Source of the DNA: Ornithinimicrobium pratense
Lineage (GTDB): Bacteria; Actinomycetota; Actinomycetes; Actinomycetales; Dermatophilaceae
NCBI RefSeq assembly: GCF_008843165.1
Contig: NZ_CP044427.1
Location: 3,162,001 to 3,226,000 of the forward strand
DNA length: 64,000 nucleotides
Direction: 5' to 3'
The notes under the pieces are model-generated. The model saw only the letters and a list, made by a program, of their open reading frames with translations, did not search any database and was not told where the DNA came from. Every line of letters begins with the position of its first letter. Position 1 is the first letter of the stretch. This document shows positions 17,296 through 26,263 of the stretch, one piece after another. Position numbers and translations under genes: made by a program.

Positions 17296-18165
17296 CTAGC
17301 GGTGCCCCTGGATCGCCATCTTGATGTCTTCGTAGCGGCGCGGACCGATGACCGTACGGACCAGGGTGGCCCCCGGACGGACGACCTTGTCCCGGGCCAG
17401 GCGCGCGGGACGGGCCGCAAGGTCCTTGACCCGGTCCGGCAGCGTGACGTCGGGCAGGTCGTCGATCAGACCGGGGAACCTGGCTCCGTGACTGCCCGGA
17501 GCCACCAGCTGCCCGGCCACGCGGTTGGAGACGTTGCGTCCGTGCACGACCTGCAGCCAGGCGGGGTTACCCGCCTCGCGGACGGCCGGCATCACGGACT
17601 CAAGCTGGTCGTGCACCCCTGCCCAGCAACTGAGGTAGTCGGCAGAGGCGATGTCGTCCACGACCGCGACGAAAGCGTTGTTGCGATCCTGACGCAGGTA
17701 GACCCGCTGGCCGTGCCAGATCAGGCCCTTGGTCAGGTAGATCGCTGACGGGGTGGTGGCCGGCACAAGCCGACGGACCCGCTGCACGAAATCAGTGGCC
17801 AACCCGTCGTCGTTGTCCAGGTTGGAGGTGACGACCGGGCCCATGGTCCGGCCGCTGACGCGCAGGACGTGGGCGCGGATCGTCTCAGGGTCCAGGGCAC
17901 GATCCAGGTAGATGGGGTGGAGCGGTAGCTCCTCCTGCAGCTGCGTCATCCGCTCGCGCAGCCAGTCCGGGGTGCCCTGCTGGTCCAGGTAGATCACCCA
18001 GGACAGACCCTCCTGCTCCTGAGCCCGCACCGACGGGACGGTGTAGGCCTCGAAGAGCCGCATGCGGGCGGTGAGCCACTCCGGGGAAAAGATGGACTGC
18101 TCGACCCTGTTGGCCGGCAGGTTGAACCTGGTGAGGAAGACGTGGGGGGTAGGGCCAGTTGTCAT
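17296..18165 (-). CDS. Putative rhamnosyltransferase-type glycosyltransferase
   Basis: The protein has 289 residues. HVFLTRFNLP at the start and SNLDNDDGLATDFVQRV in the middle are the marks of the putative rhamnosyl-transferase family, in which LDNDD carries the acidic metal-binding residues. ATG at 18165 overlaps the previous stop (ATGA) and is preferred to upstream in-frame codons inside the neighbouring gene. The C-terminal about 60 residues are basic, suggesting membrane or wall association. Rhamnose supply from the rml genes at 44-47 kb would fit, but donor specificity is inference. Confidence 0.78.
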   Translation of the reverse strand: MTTGPTPHVFLTRFNLPANRVEQSIFSPEWLTARMRLFEAYTVPSVRAQEQEGLSWVIYLDQQGTPDWLRERMTQLQEELPLHPIYLDRALDPETIRAHVLRVSGRTMGPVVTSNLDNDDGLATDFVQRVRRLVPATTPSAIYLTKGLIWHGQRVYLRQDRNNAFVAVVDDIASADYLSCWAGVHDQLESVMPAVREAGNPAWLQVVHGRNVSNRVAGQLVAPGSHGARFPGLIDDLPDVTLPDRVKDLAARPARLARDKVVRPGATLVRTVIGPRRYEDIKMAIQGHR

Positions 18166-19208
18166 GATGTTCCTTCCTCTGGTGTGCTGTCGCCGCCCGG
18201 CGGCACGGTCTCCGGGCCGGAGGGGGTGGGTGTGGCCTGGATGCGGCCGCCCATCTGACGGTCGATCATCTGCTGGCGCCACCGGCCCAGCCTGGTGGCC
18301 CCGGGGACGTAGCCCAGAAGCAGCGCCCGGGCCCTGACCCGCGGGTCCTCCGAGCTCAGCGTCGCGAGCTGGCGGTAGAGCGTCCGGGCGTGGTTGTCGT
18401 CGCCGTCGCGCAGCGCCTCCCCGGCCTGCAGGTCCAGGAACCGGGGCGGGGGCGTGGTCAGCCGCAGGGAGACGAACTCCTGCTCCTGCGGCGTCAGCTC
18501 CTCCCGGTACTGGTCCCGAACCCGGCGGATGATCTCGTCCTCGGCTTCGTGCCGTCTGTCGTCTGTCGACTTCGCGTCTGGCGACAGCCGGTAGAGGGCG
18601 TGCGGCTCCGGCTGGAAGATGACCTCCCACCCGGTGAGGACGGCGCGAATCCAGAACTCCCAGTCCTCGACCAGGTCAAGGTCCTCGGCGAACCCGGGAA
18701 CGTCCTCCAGCAGAGCTCGGGGAAAGACACTCAGGATGGGGACGAAGTTCTTCTGCAGGATCGCCAGGCGTTGCCGTCGGCGCGGGAAGTGCGGCCCGAT
18801 CAGCCGGCGGCCGTGGGCGAGTCCGGTTGACGTCAGCTGCAGGGCGTCGGACATCACGATCCGTCGGCCGCCGCCCGCGTCCTGGTAGGCCGCGACCGCC
18901 CGGTCGAGGTAGGCGGGCAACAACATGTCGTCGGCGTCGCAGAAGGCGATGAGGTCTCCGCGCACCAGAGAGAAGGCCGCGTTGCGGGCCGCGGCGCTGC
19001 CGGCGTTCTCCTGACGCTGGTAGCGCACCAGCGGTCCGTATGCCCGGCAGATCTCAGCGGTCTGGTCGGTGGACCCATCGTCGATGACGACGATCTCGAC
19101 GTGGGGATAGGTCTGGGTCAGCAACCCGGACAGGCAGGCCCCGATCGTGTCCTGCGCGTTGTAGGCGGGCACGACGACGGAGACCATTGGCCGCTGCGGA
19201 CTCGTCAC
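18162..19208 (-). CDS. Family 2 glycosyltransferase with C-terminal extension
   Basis: The protein has 348 residues. PMVSVVVPAYNAQDTIGACL, VVIDDGSTDQT and AFCDADDMLLPAYL (D-x-D) define a GT2 catalytic domain over about 230 residues. A charged extension of about 110 residues with helical-repeat character (LDLQAGEALRDGDDNHARTL) follows, reminiscent of tetratricopeptide-like tails. GTG at 19208 overlaps the polymerase stop (GTGA). It is part of the minus-strand chain-length protein-polymerase-transferase operon. Confidence 0.9.
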   Translation of the reverse strand: MTSPQRPMVSVVVPAYNAQDTIGACLSGLLTQTYPHVEIVVIDDGSTDQTAEICRAYGPLVRYQRQENAGSAAARNAAFSLVRGDLIAFCDADDMLLPAYLDRAVAAYQDAGGGRRIVMSDALQLTSTGLAHGRRLIGPHFPRRRQRLAILQKNFVPILSVFPRALLEDVPGFAEDLDLVEDWEFWIRAVLTGWEVIFQPEPHALYRLSPDAKSTDDRRHEAEDEIIRRVRDQYREELTPQEQEFVSLRLTTPPPRFLDLQAGEALRDGDDNHARTLYRQLATLSSEDPRVRARALLLGYVPGATRLGRWRQQMIDRQMGGRIQATPTPSGPETVPPGGDSTPEEGTS

Positions 19209-20668
19209 GGCACGCTCGTCGTCCGCGCAGCCCGGTAGGCCCGGGGTGGGGAGTCAGCCTCGCCGGCCAGCTCGCCACCTGGCGGCTTTGGAGCGGGTGT
19301 GGCCCACGTGGTCAGTCCCCAGGACGCCACGCCGGCGATCAACCAGACCGAGTAGTTCGGCATGGGGTTGGACAGGGGCCCGAACAACCCCGCGACCAGC
19401 CAGACGGAGACCGCGTACCCGGACAGCGCCCGCCAGCCGGGGAGGTCCGGGTGCCCCGGGATGGGCCCGGTGGGCACAGCAGAGCGCAGGGGGCCGAGCA
19501 CGATGATGAGGAGGAAGACCACTACGGCGGGTAGTCCCAACTCGGTCGCCCGGGACAGAATCACGCTGTGCACCTCGATGACCGCGTTGTTCATCGGTAG
19601 GGCGTCCGACTGCCGTGCCCATTCGCTCCCATGGGGGTAGAACCTGCGCCAGCCGATACCGGTGAGCGGTAGATCACTGATGACGCGGAAGGCCGCAGCG
19701 TTGCTACTCAGCCGGTCATAGATCGGGCCGTTGGCTGCGGACCGCTCAAAGATGCTCTGCACGAGGGAGGGCAGGAAGATCATCGCCCCGACCACCCCGG
19801 ACGTACCAGCGATCAACATCGCCGGTATCCAGCGGCGCAGGGCGGGAGAGAGGACCAGTGCGACGAGGATGCCTGCCGCCACCCCGAGCCAGGCCGACCT
19901 GGTTCCGGTCAGCACGACACCAAAGAGGGCGAGCGGAGCCACGATGAGACCCAGCGTCGACCATCGGGGCAGCTGGCGACCCGCCAGCACTAGGGCGGCG
20001 CCCATGCAGACCGCCAGGGTCATGGCCATCGCCTCCGCACCGGCGAACGGTCCCCGGGCCCTGCCGAAGTGCATCCCCACTTCGGGGTCGACGATGTAGC
20101 GGGGAAAGACCAGTTGTGGAGCGAAGACCTCCAGGACGGCGGTCACGCCGAGGTAGAGCCCCATTGCCGTCAATCCCTTGAGCAGCAGGTCTCGGCGGCC
20201 GGTGGTGCTGAAGATGAGGGGGCCGACCAGGAACATCACGAACGGCATAACGGTGCGGTCGAGCAGGGCGAACTGCGTGGAGGGGGTCAGCAGGTTGCCG
20301 TGCCAGATCATCGACGCCAGGGTCCACGCGACGAACAGGACCATCAACGTTGCCACCGCTCCCCATCGAGCCCGGGTCCGATTCGGGTCCCTCCACAGCA
20401 GGATCAGGGCAAGGGGGATGAGAATGCGGTCCGGCGAAATGGGCAGGCCCAGCCGGTGGCTGTGGCCGGACAGCAGGTTGGCGGCCAGGCCGAGAATCAT
20501 CAGCACGACATACACCGGCGGCCGGGCCCACCTGCTGGCCGGCGCATGCGCTACTGTCCGACGCTGCGGGGTGGCCCCCCTAGAGATGCTCCGCTCGCCG
20601 ATGACCGCTGTACTGCCCTCTGCCCGGACGGCCTCGGCGGTTGCCTGTCCGCCGGTGGTGACCCTCAT
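19205..20668 (-). CDS. O-antigen polymerase/ligase-type membrane protein (Wzy-like)
   Basis: The protein has 487 residues with about ten or more hydrophobic helices, beginning PVYVVLMILGLAANLLSG after an N-terminal cytoplasmic tail of about 50 residues. The central stretch GTRSAWLGVAAGILVALVL, followed by ITGIGWRRFYPHG-like sequence (LTGIGWRRFYPHG) and IEVHSVILSRATELG, is the Wzy_C/ligase signature with the periplasmic loop. It should polymerise lipid-linked repeat units outside the membrane. It overlaps the Wzz-like gene (ATGA), as expected for partners. Confidence 0.88.
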   Translation of the reverse strand: MRVTTGGQATAEAVRAEGSTAVIGERSISRGATPQRRTVAHAPASRWARPPVYVVLMILGLAANLLSGHSHRLGLPISPDRILIPLALILLWRDPNRTRARWGAVATLMVLFVAWTLASMIWHGNLLTPSTQFALLDRTVMPFVMFLVGPLIFSTTGRRDLLLKGLTAMGLYLGVTAVLEVFAPQLVFPRYIVDPEVGMHFGRARGPFAGAEAMAMTLAVCMGAALVLAGRQLPRWSTLGLIVAPLALFGVVLTGTRSAWLGVAAGILVALVLSPALRRWIPAMLIAGTSGVVGAMIFLPSLVQSIFERSAANGPIYDRLSSNAAAFRVISDLPLTGIGWRRFYPHGSEWARQSDALPMNNAVIEVHSVILSRATELGLPAVVVFLLIIVLGPLRSAVPTGPIPGHPDLPGWRALSGYAVSVWLVAGLFGPLSNPMPNYSVWLIAGVASWGLTTWATPAPKPPGGELAGEADSPPRAYRAARTTSVP

Positions 20669-21543
20669 GGGCTTGCGATCGGGGCGCCGACCTCGTCCCG
20701 CCTCTGGCGCAGAGGTTTCCGCTCGGAGAGGTAGAGGACAGCACCGGAAAGCACCACACCCCCCAGGACGCCGAGCAGCGCGTTGCGCTGCGTTGTCGCG
20801 ACCCGGTCGTGCCCGATCAGCTGGGCGGGCAGCGTGTCGACGAGCTGCGCCTCCGTGCTGCGGGTTGCCACGAGATTACGGTAACGGTCCCGCAAGGAGT
20901 CGTACTCGAGCTGGATCTCAGTCAGGGCGCTCTCAGCCTCCACGTAGGCCGCGAAGCGACGGTCGGCCTCGACCTGGGGGACACCCTCCTCCTGGGACGC
21001 CTCAAAGGTGCCCTGGGCGCGCAACGCGTCCGCCCGGGCCGTGAGCAGCGGTTCCGTCTTCTGGGCGATCTCCGTCCGCAACGCTTCGGGATCGTTCTCC
21101 TGCGCAACCTGGTTGACGGCGCTCTTGAGCGCGGTCGCCATGGTCGCGGCCGCGTCGACGGCTGTCTCGGGATCGCGCGAGGTAGCCTCGATACGGAGCA
21201 CATTGGACTCAACGATCGGGGACGCGGCAACCGCCAACGTGCCCTCGGGGGCGATTTCGCCCTGCACCCCCTGATGGTTGACCCAGCGGGCGTAGTTGGA
21301 AGCCATCTGTTCCGACGCCGTGGGGAAGCCTGGGATGTTCAGCGCGGTCATCTGGCCCGCGCCCACCGCCAACCTGGCCTCGGCCGTGTACACGGCTGGC
21401 CGCACCCACGACACCAGCAGGGCGATCAGTAGGCAGCCGAGGATGATCGCGGTGATGAGAACCCACTGCCGACGGACTCGCGTCCAGAGGGTGGCAGACT
21501 CGGTCCGCCGCGACTTGGCGGCAGCGTCGGTCTCTACTGACAT
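20665..21543 (-). CDS. Wzz-like chain-length determinant without kinase domain
   Basis: The protein has 292 residues. A short cytoplasmic N-terminus precedes a membrane helix (WVLITAIILGCLLIALLVSWV). An extracytoplasmic domain with coiled-coil character (about residues 130-240) follows, then a second helix (ALLGVLGGVVLSGAVLYL) and a basic tail. No Walker motifs or tyrosine cluster are present, so it is a pure co-polymerase. ATG at 21543 has AGGAG about 9 nt upstream. It is first in the minus-strand operon leading to Wzy-like and transferase genes, facing the divergent operon at 21.8 kb. Confidence 0.85.
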   Translation of the reverse strand: MSVETDAAAKSRRTESATLWTRVRRQWVLITAIILGCLLIALLVSWVRPAVYTAEARLAVGAGQMTALNIPGFPTASEQMASNYARWVNHQGVQGEIAPEGTLAVAASPIVESNVLRIEATSRDPETAVDAAATMATALKSAVNQVAQENDPEALRTEIAQKTEPLLTARADALRAQGTFEASQEEGVPQVEADRRFAAYVEAESALTEIQLEYDSLRDRYRNLVATRSTEAQLVDTLPAQLIGHDRVATTQRNALLGVLGGVVLSGAVLYLSERKPLRQRRDEVGAPIASP

Positions 21544-21792
21544 GGGTAATCTCCTGGGTTCACGGGCCCACGGTCGACGATGGGTCTGATCCGGCGGATC
21601 ACCATGGACGGTCCCTGAACCGTCACATCGCCCATCGCACACAGACTACCTAACAGTAGGGTCCTCGTCATACGTGCTAGGTATAGGTTACCCTGAGCCA
21701 CCGCGGGCGGGGCGGGTCTCCGGGTAGCGGGGCCTACGCCTGACTGCGGGCCGAGCCTGAACCCACGACTGTCACCAAGGAGTGGAGGTCGC
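21544..21792. promoter_or_regulatory. Divergent intergenic region between assembly operons
   Basis: This 249-bp stretch separates the wzz-like (minus) and acetyltransferase (plus) operons. Its central part, about 21640-21690 (GTAGGGTCCTCGTCATACGT and following), is clearly AT-richer than the flanks and is the likely site of back-to-back promoters. No gene was found in it and no regulator site is identified. Confidence 0.55.
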
Positions 21793-22332
21793 ATGAAGCG
21801 AGCCACCGACGGCATCCGTTATGCGCTCTACTACGCCTTGGCTAGCAAGCTCCCACGCAGTTACGCGCCGGGCGGTGCCACCGCCGCACGGCTGCGCCGC
21901 ACGCTGGCCGGTCCCCTGCTGGCCCACGCCGGTCGCGACGTGAACATCGAGTCGGGCGCTGTGTTCGGTTCGGGGCGGATGATCTCGCTTGGCGACCGCT
22001 CGGGGCTCGGCGTCGATGCCGACATCCACGGGCCGGTCAGCATCGGCAACGACGTGATGATGGGGCCGCGCTGCACCATCCTGACGCGCAACCATCACAT
22101 CGGCGACGTCACGCGTCCGATGAGCACCCAGGGTTTCGGGGAGTACGAGCCCGTGGTGATTGAGGACGACGTCTGGATCGGCGCCAACGTCACCATCATG
22201 CCCGGGGTCACGGTGAGGACCGGCTCCGTCCTGGCTGCCGGTGCGGTCGTCGTGCGGGACGTCCCTCCCTACACCATCGTCGGCGGCGTGCCGGCTGTCG
22301 TGCTGCGCGACCGTCGGAACCCGTCCAGGTGA
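21793..22332 (+). CDS. Hexapeptide-repeat acetyltransferase (WcaF/WbbJ type)
   Basis: The protein has 179 residues. The left-handed beta-helix hexapeptide repeats run from GRDVNIESGAVFGSG to VRTGSVLAAGAVV. The acceptor-site TRNHHIGDVTRPM block and the terminal VGGVPAVVLRDR are characteristic of sugar O-acetyltransferases. It probably acetylates the polysaccharide or its precursor using acetyl-CoA. A good ribosome site (AAGGAGTGGAGG) lies just upstream of the ATG. It heads the plus-strand operon ending in the flippase and overlaps the next gene by 4 nt (GTGA). Confidence 0.9.
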   Translation: MKRATDGIRYALYYALASKLPRSYAPGGATAARLRRTLAGPLLAHAGRDVNIESGAVFGSGRMISLGDRSGLGVDADIHGPVSIGNDVMMGPRCTILTRNHHIGDVTRPMSTQGFGEYEPVVIEDDVWIGANVTIMPGVTVRTGSVLAAGAVVVRDVPPYTIVGGVPAVVLRDRRNPSR

Positions 22333-23192
22333 GCCAGGGACACGCCCCGGTTGCCAGTGTGGTGATCCCGGCGCACAACGAGGGTCCTCGCATCGTGGAC
22401 TGTCTGCGCCCCTTGGTGTCGCTCAGCCGGTCCCTGCCCCTGGAGATCGTGGTCGTCGCCAACGGCTGCATCGACGACACCGTGCACCTCGCCAGCAGCC
22501 AGCCCGGCGTCGTGGTGCTCAACCTGCCCGAGCCGAGCAAGACGGGCGCGCTCAACGCCGGCGACGAGGTCGCGACTGCCTTCCCACGGTTGTACCTCGA
22601 CGCCGACGTGGTCCTCGATGAGCAGGCAGTCCGAAGCATGATCCAGGTGCTGAGCACTGATCTGCCTGCACTGTCCGCACCCACGGTGCGTCACCAGACC
22701 GACGGGGCGGACCTGCTCGTCCGCGCCTACTTCCACATCTTTCGGCAACTGCCGTCCGCTCGCCAGAGCGTCGTGGGGCGCGGTGTCTATGCCGTGTCCG
22801 AGGCGGGGCGGGCCAGGTTCGGCCGGTTCCCGGACCTGCTGGCGGACGACCTGTTCGTAAACCGGCTCTTCTCCCCCCAGGAAACGATCGTCAGCCAGGG
22901 GCTGAGCACCGTTCGCACGCCTCGACGGTGGCAAGACCTGCTCAAGGTCAGGACCAGGCTGGTGGCGGGTAATGTCGAGCTCGCCCGGACCACGCAGGGC
23001 GAGGTGGGGGTGCTGACCCAGGCCCATGACTTCTCGGCCACGACGTCGGCCACCCTCCGGGCACTCCTGGCCCTGGTGGTTCGGCGCCCGTACGAACTAC
23101 CTCCGGCCCTGGTCTATGCGGCCATCAACACACTGGCGCGATCGCCTCGTCAGCCGACCCGGAGGTGGCAGCGTGATGAGTCCAGCCGCTGA
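22329..23192 (+). CDS. Family 2 glycosyltransferase
   Basis: The protein has 287 residues. SVVIPAHNEGPRIVDCLRPL, VVVANGCIDDTV, EPSKTGALNAGDEVA and YLDADVVLDEQAV (D-x-D) show a GT2 domain of the type that works on lipid-linked precursors. LADDLFVNRLF resembles the later ED-x-x-type catalytic block. The GTG start overlaps the acetyltransferase stop. The C-terminus carries no predicted membrane helix beyond a short hydrophobic stretch (LRALLALVV). Confidence 0.9.
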   Translation: MSQGHAPVASVVIPAHNEGPRIVDCLRPLVSLSRSLPLEIVVVANGCIDDTVHLASSQPGVVVLNLPEPSKTGALNAGDEVATAFPRLYLDADVVLDEQAVRSMIQVLSTDLPALSAPTVRHQTDGADLLVRAYFHIFRQLPSARQSVVGRGVYAVSEAGRARFGRFPDLLADDLFVNRLFSPQETIVSQGLSTVRTPRRWQDLLKVRTRLVAGNVELARTTQGEVGVLTQAHDFSATTSATLRALLALVVRRPYELPPALVYAAINTLARSPRQPTRRWQRDESSR

Positions 23193-24447
23193 CGGTGCGC
23201 CCGCGCGTCGCCTCGCCTACCTGAACAGCAGGTACCCCGCCTTGTCGCACACGTTTATCGAAAGGGAGATCGAGGCGGTCCGCGGGCACGGGTTCGAGGT
23301 ACACACCTTCTCGGTGCGGGCGTCGCCTCCGGAGGACCTGCTTTCCCGCACGATGCGGACCGAGGCGGAAAGCACCTTTGTGCTCCTGGGTGGACAGCCA
23401 GGCCCCTGGGTCCGGGCGCACGGAACGACTCTGACCCGCCATCTGCGCGGGGCCCTGAGCACGATCCGGACCGCCCTGGGCACGGGCGAGGCGACGCCGC
23501 GAGGGCGGCTGTGGCAGATGTTCTACTACGGTGAAGCCGTCGTCTTGCACGACCAGATGAGGGCCCGCGGGCTGCGCCACATCCACGTCCACCATGCGAA
23601 CGTGTCCGCTGACGTCGCCCGCCTCACCTGCGAGCTCGGCAACGCGGTGGACGGTCCGGGCACGTGGACCTGGTCCGCGACCATCCACGGGTCCGCGGAG
23701 TTTGAGAACATCAGCGCCTGGGACCTGCCGAGCAAGATCCGTGAGACCCACGCCATCGCCTGCATCAGCGACTTCACCAGGGGCCAGCTGATGCGCCTGG
23801 TCGACCGCTCGCACTGGGACAAGATCCACGTCGTGCGGATGTCGGTCGATCCCGATATCTATGTCCCGCCCGCCACGCCACGCTCGCACGAGGGACCGCT
23901 CCGGGCGCTGGCCGTCGGTCGTCTCGTCACGCTGAAGGGCTTTCACGTGCTCATCGACGCCGTCGAGGTGTTGCGGCGAGACGGGGTCGACGTGGAGGTC
24001 CGGATCATCGGCCAGGGCCCGGATGAGGGGGTGCTGCGTGCGCACATCGCCGAGCTGGGGCTGCAGGACCATATCCGCCTGGTGGGGCCGGTGGGGCAGG
24101 ACGACATCGTGGCGCACTACCACTGGGCGGACGCCTACCTGATGACCTCCTTCATGGAGGGCCTGCCGGTCGTGCTCATGGAGGCCATGGCCACCGAGCT
24201 ACCGGTGGTGACCACCGCCGTCGCGGCGGTGGGCGAACTGGTCCGGGACGGACAGAACGGTCATGTCGTCAGGATGGCGCGGGTCGACCAGCTTGCGGAG
24301 GCGATCGGCAGGCTTGCGGCGGACCCGCAGGAGCGCCTGCGCCTGGGGCGGGCGGGGCGGGCGGCCATCCTGGAGGAGTTCACCCCTCGTACCACCGGCC
24401 CGGTCATGGCCGACTTCTTGCGGAACGCCGTCCCGGCGAACGCCTGA
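23176..24447 (+). CDS. Family 4 glycosyltransferase (GT-B)
   Basis: The protein has 423 residues. YLNSRYPALSHTFIEREI is the N-terminal domain typical of colanic-acid-type transferases. AVGRLVTLKGFHVLIDAV opens the C-terminal Rossmann domain, and SFMEGLPVVLMEAMA is the E-x7-E donor-binding motif of GT4 enzymes. ATG at 23176 lies inside the end of the preceding gene with GGAGG 10 nt upstream; GTG at 23173 is an alternative. Its stop overlaps the flippase ATG (TGATG). Confidence 0.92.
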   Translation: MSPAADGAPARRLAYLNSRYPALSHTFIEREIEAVRGHGFEVHTFSVRASPPEDLLSRTMRTEAESTFVLLGGQPGPWVRAHGTTLTRHLRGALSTIRTALGTGEATPRGRLWQMFYYGEAVVLHDQMRARGLRHIHVHHANVSADVARLTCELGNAVDGPGTWTWSATIHGSAEFENISAWDLPSKIRETHAIACISDFTRGQLMRLVDRSHWDKIHVVRMSVDPDIYVPPATPRSHEGPLRALAVGRLVTLKGFHVLIDAVEVLRRDGVDVEVRIIGQGPDEGVLRAHIAELGLQDHIRLVGPVGQDDIVAHYHWADAYLMTSFMEGLPVVLMEAMATELPVVTTAVAAVGELVRDGQNGHVVRMARVDQLAEAIGRLAADPQERLRLGRAGRAAILEEFTPRTTGPVMADFLRNAVPANA

Positions 24448-26027
24448 TGTCGGACCACCAGCAGACGCCGAGCGCCGATGCGGCACCGCAGACCGGTCCA
24501 CAGCCGGCGCCCCAGCCGAGTCTGGCCGCACGACTGATCCGGGGGAGCAGCTGGCGGATCGTGGCACAGATCATGCCGCTGTTCGTCAATCTGGCGCTCA
24601 CCCCCTACGTGATCCTCACCCTCGGACGGACCGGGTACGGTCTGTGGCTGATCAGCAGCACGCTGACCCAGCTCCTGGGACAGTTCGACGGAGGGATCGG
24701 GCGTAGCGCGCAGTACTTCTTCGCCCTGCTCGCGGGTTCCGATGACCGGAAGGGCAGTACCCGGTTGTTGATCTCGCTGTTGGTGGCGGTCGCGCTCGTC
24801 AGCGGGCTGCTGCTGTTGCCTGCCTTCCTGGTCTCCGAGCAGCTGGCGGCCTTCTTCAACACGCCGCCGGAAATGCTGGCGGACACCGTCTTCCTGCTGC
24901 AGGTGCTCCTGGTCCTTGTCGCCGTCGGCCTGCTGCGTAACCTGTTCGCGGCCGTCCTGCACGCCTACGAGAGGTTCGCGCTGAGCTCTGTCTCGTCGCT
25001 GCTCAGCTATGCCGTCTACGCGATCGGCATGGTGTGGGGGCTGTCAAGCGGGATGGGGTTGCGGGGAGTCGCCTACGCCTTTGTGGCCCAGCAGGTGGTG
25101 GCCACCCTCACCATCGTGCCGCCCACCTTCCGTCACCTCTCGACCCGAGGCATCGGCTTCGTGTCCTGGCGACGGATGGTCGAGGTCGCCCAGGTTTCCT
25201 GGCGAGTGCAGATCTCCGGCCTGCTCACCGTCGCCGCGATGCAAGGGCCGCTGCTCATCGTGGGTCGTATGCAGCCCCTCCAGGTCGCCGACTTCGGGCC
25301 GGGCAGCACCTTCGCCCAGCAGCTCAAGCTCATCCCGATGAACGGCGTCGTCCCGATCCAGTCCATGTTGGGACGAAGCGTTGGTGCCAAGGGCGCCCAG
25401 GACACCCTGCCAGAGTTCCGGGCGTTGCAACGGATGTGGGTCCGCGGGGTCACGGGGTGGTGCGTCGTCGGGGCACCTGCAGCATTCGTCGGCGTCAACG
25501 TCTGGCTCCCTCTGGAGGGCTACCTGGCCGGCTTGGTGGCAGCCGTCATGCTGACGGCGCAGTGGTTATCCCTCTTGCCTCAGGTGCTCCTGCAGTGGCA
25601 GCTGCTGCAGGGGCGCGCGTCATACGAGATGTGGAGCTCCGCAATGACCACTGCGGTGCTGCTCGGTGGTTCCTTGCTCCTCATCCCGCAGCTGGGTGTG
25701 CTGGGCGCCGCCGTGGCTGCCGTACTCGGTTATCTCGCCGGACTGGTGCTACTCCTGCTCTTCTCCAGGGCCCTGGAGGTGCCAGGGCCCTCGCTTCTGG
25801 GTGACATCCCCTGGTGGCAGGCCTTGCTCGCGGGGGTATGCAGCACCGCCCTGGTGGGCATCATGGCCTACGCCATCACCCAGGGTCCGCTTCCTGGCGG
25901 AGGCATCGGTCTGCTGCTGTGCGGCGCCGCCGCCGCCCCCGCCCTGGGCCTCTTCGTCCTGACCACCTGGGGGCCGCGCCGCGTCGGGGAGATGGTCCGA
26001 GCACGCCTGCCCCGGCGCGGGCGATGA
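24447..26027 (+). CDS. Polysaccharide flippase (Wzx/MATE-like)
   Basis: The protein has 526 residues and about 12-14 hydrophobic helices after a Gln/Pro-rich N-terminal tail of about 25 residues. SWRIVAQIMPLFVNLALTPYVILTLGRTGYGLWL is the start of a MOP-superfamily polysaccharide exporter; the motif is quoted in part here as GRTGYGLWL. It should move undecaprenyl-linked repeat units outward before polymerisation by the Wzy-like protein at 19.2-20.7 kb. It is the last gene of the plus-strand operon, and 236 non-coding bases follow. Confidence 0.9.
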   Translation: MSDHQQTPSADAAPQTGPQPAPQPSLAARLIRGSSWRIVAQIMPLFVNLALTPYVILTLGRTGYGLWLISSTLTQLLGQFDGGIGRSAQYFFALLAGSDDRKGSTRLLISLLVAVALVSGLLLLPAFLVSEQLAAFFNTPPEMLADTVFLLQVLLVLVAVGLLRNLFAAVLHAYERFALSSVSSLLSYAVYAIGMVWGLSSGMGLRGVAYAFVAQQVVATLTIVPPTFRHLSTRGIGFVSWRRMVEVAQVSWRVQISGLLTVAAMQGPLLIVGRMQPLQVADFGPGSTFAQQLKLIPMNGVVPIQSMLGRSVGAKGAQDTLPEFRALQRMWVRGVTGWCVVGAPAAFVGVNVWLPLEGYLAGLVAAVMLTAQWLSLLPQVLLQWQLLQGRASYEMWSSAMTTAVLLGGSLLLIPQLGVLGAAVAAVLGYLAGLVLLLLFSRALEVPGPSLLGDIPWWQALLAGVCSTALVGIMAYAITQGPLPGGGIGLLLCGAAAAPALGLFVLTTWGPRRVGEMVRARLPRRGR

Positions 26028-26263
26028 CAGCCCTCGACCAGCGCCGCTGCTCCTGCCCAGCTGAGAAACTCTGTCGAGCCGTGCCGGCTGCGGCGTGTGG
26101 CTGCTATCGTGCAGCCCAACCGGTGGCCGTGACCTACCGGGTGTGAATTCGTGGGACGGCCGGGATACAGGCAGGGGTCGACGGTGCAGTGCTGCAGGAT
26201 GGTTGAACGCCACGAGCGCTCGGCCGAACGCACTGAGACACCCGTGTGCCGGAGGGTCGGGCC
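26028..26263. other. Non-coding gap between flippase and acyltransferase
   Basis: This 236-bp gap has no convincing reading frame. It holds a locally AT-richer stretch (about 26140-26175, including GGTGTGAATTCGTGG and GGATACAGG) that may contain the promoter of the acyltransferase gene. No strong hairpin is seen. Confidence 0.35.
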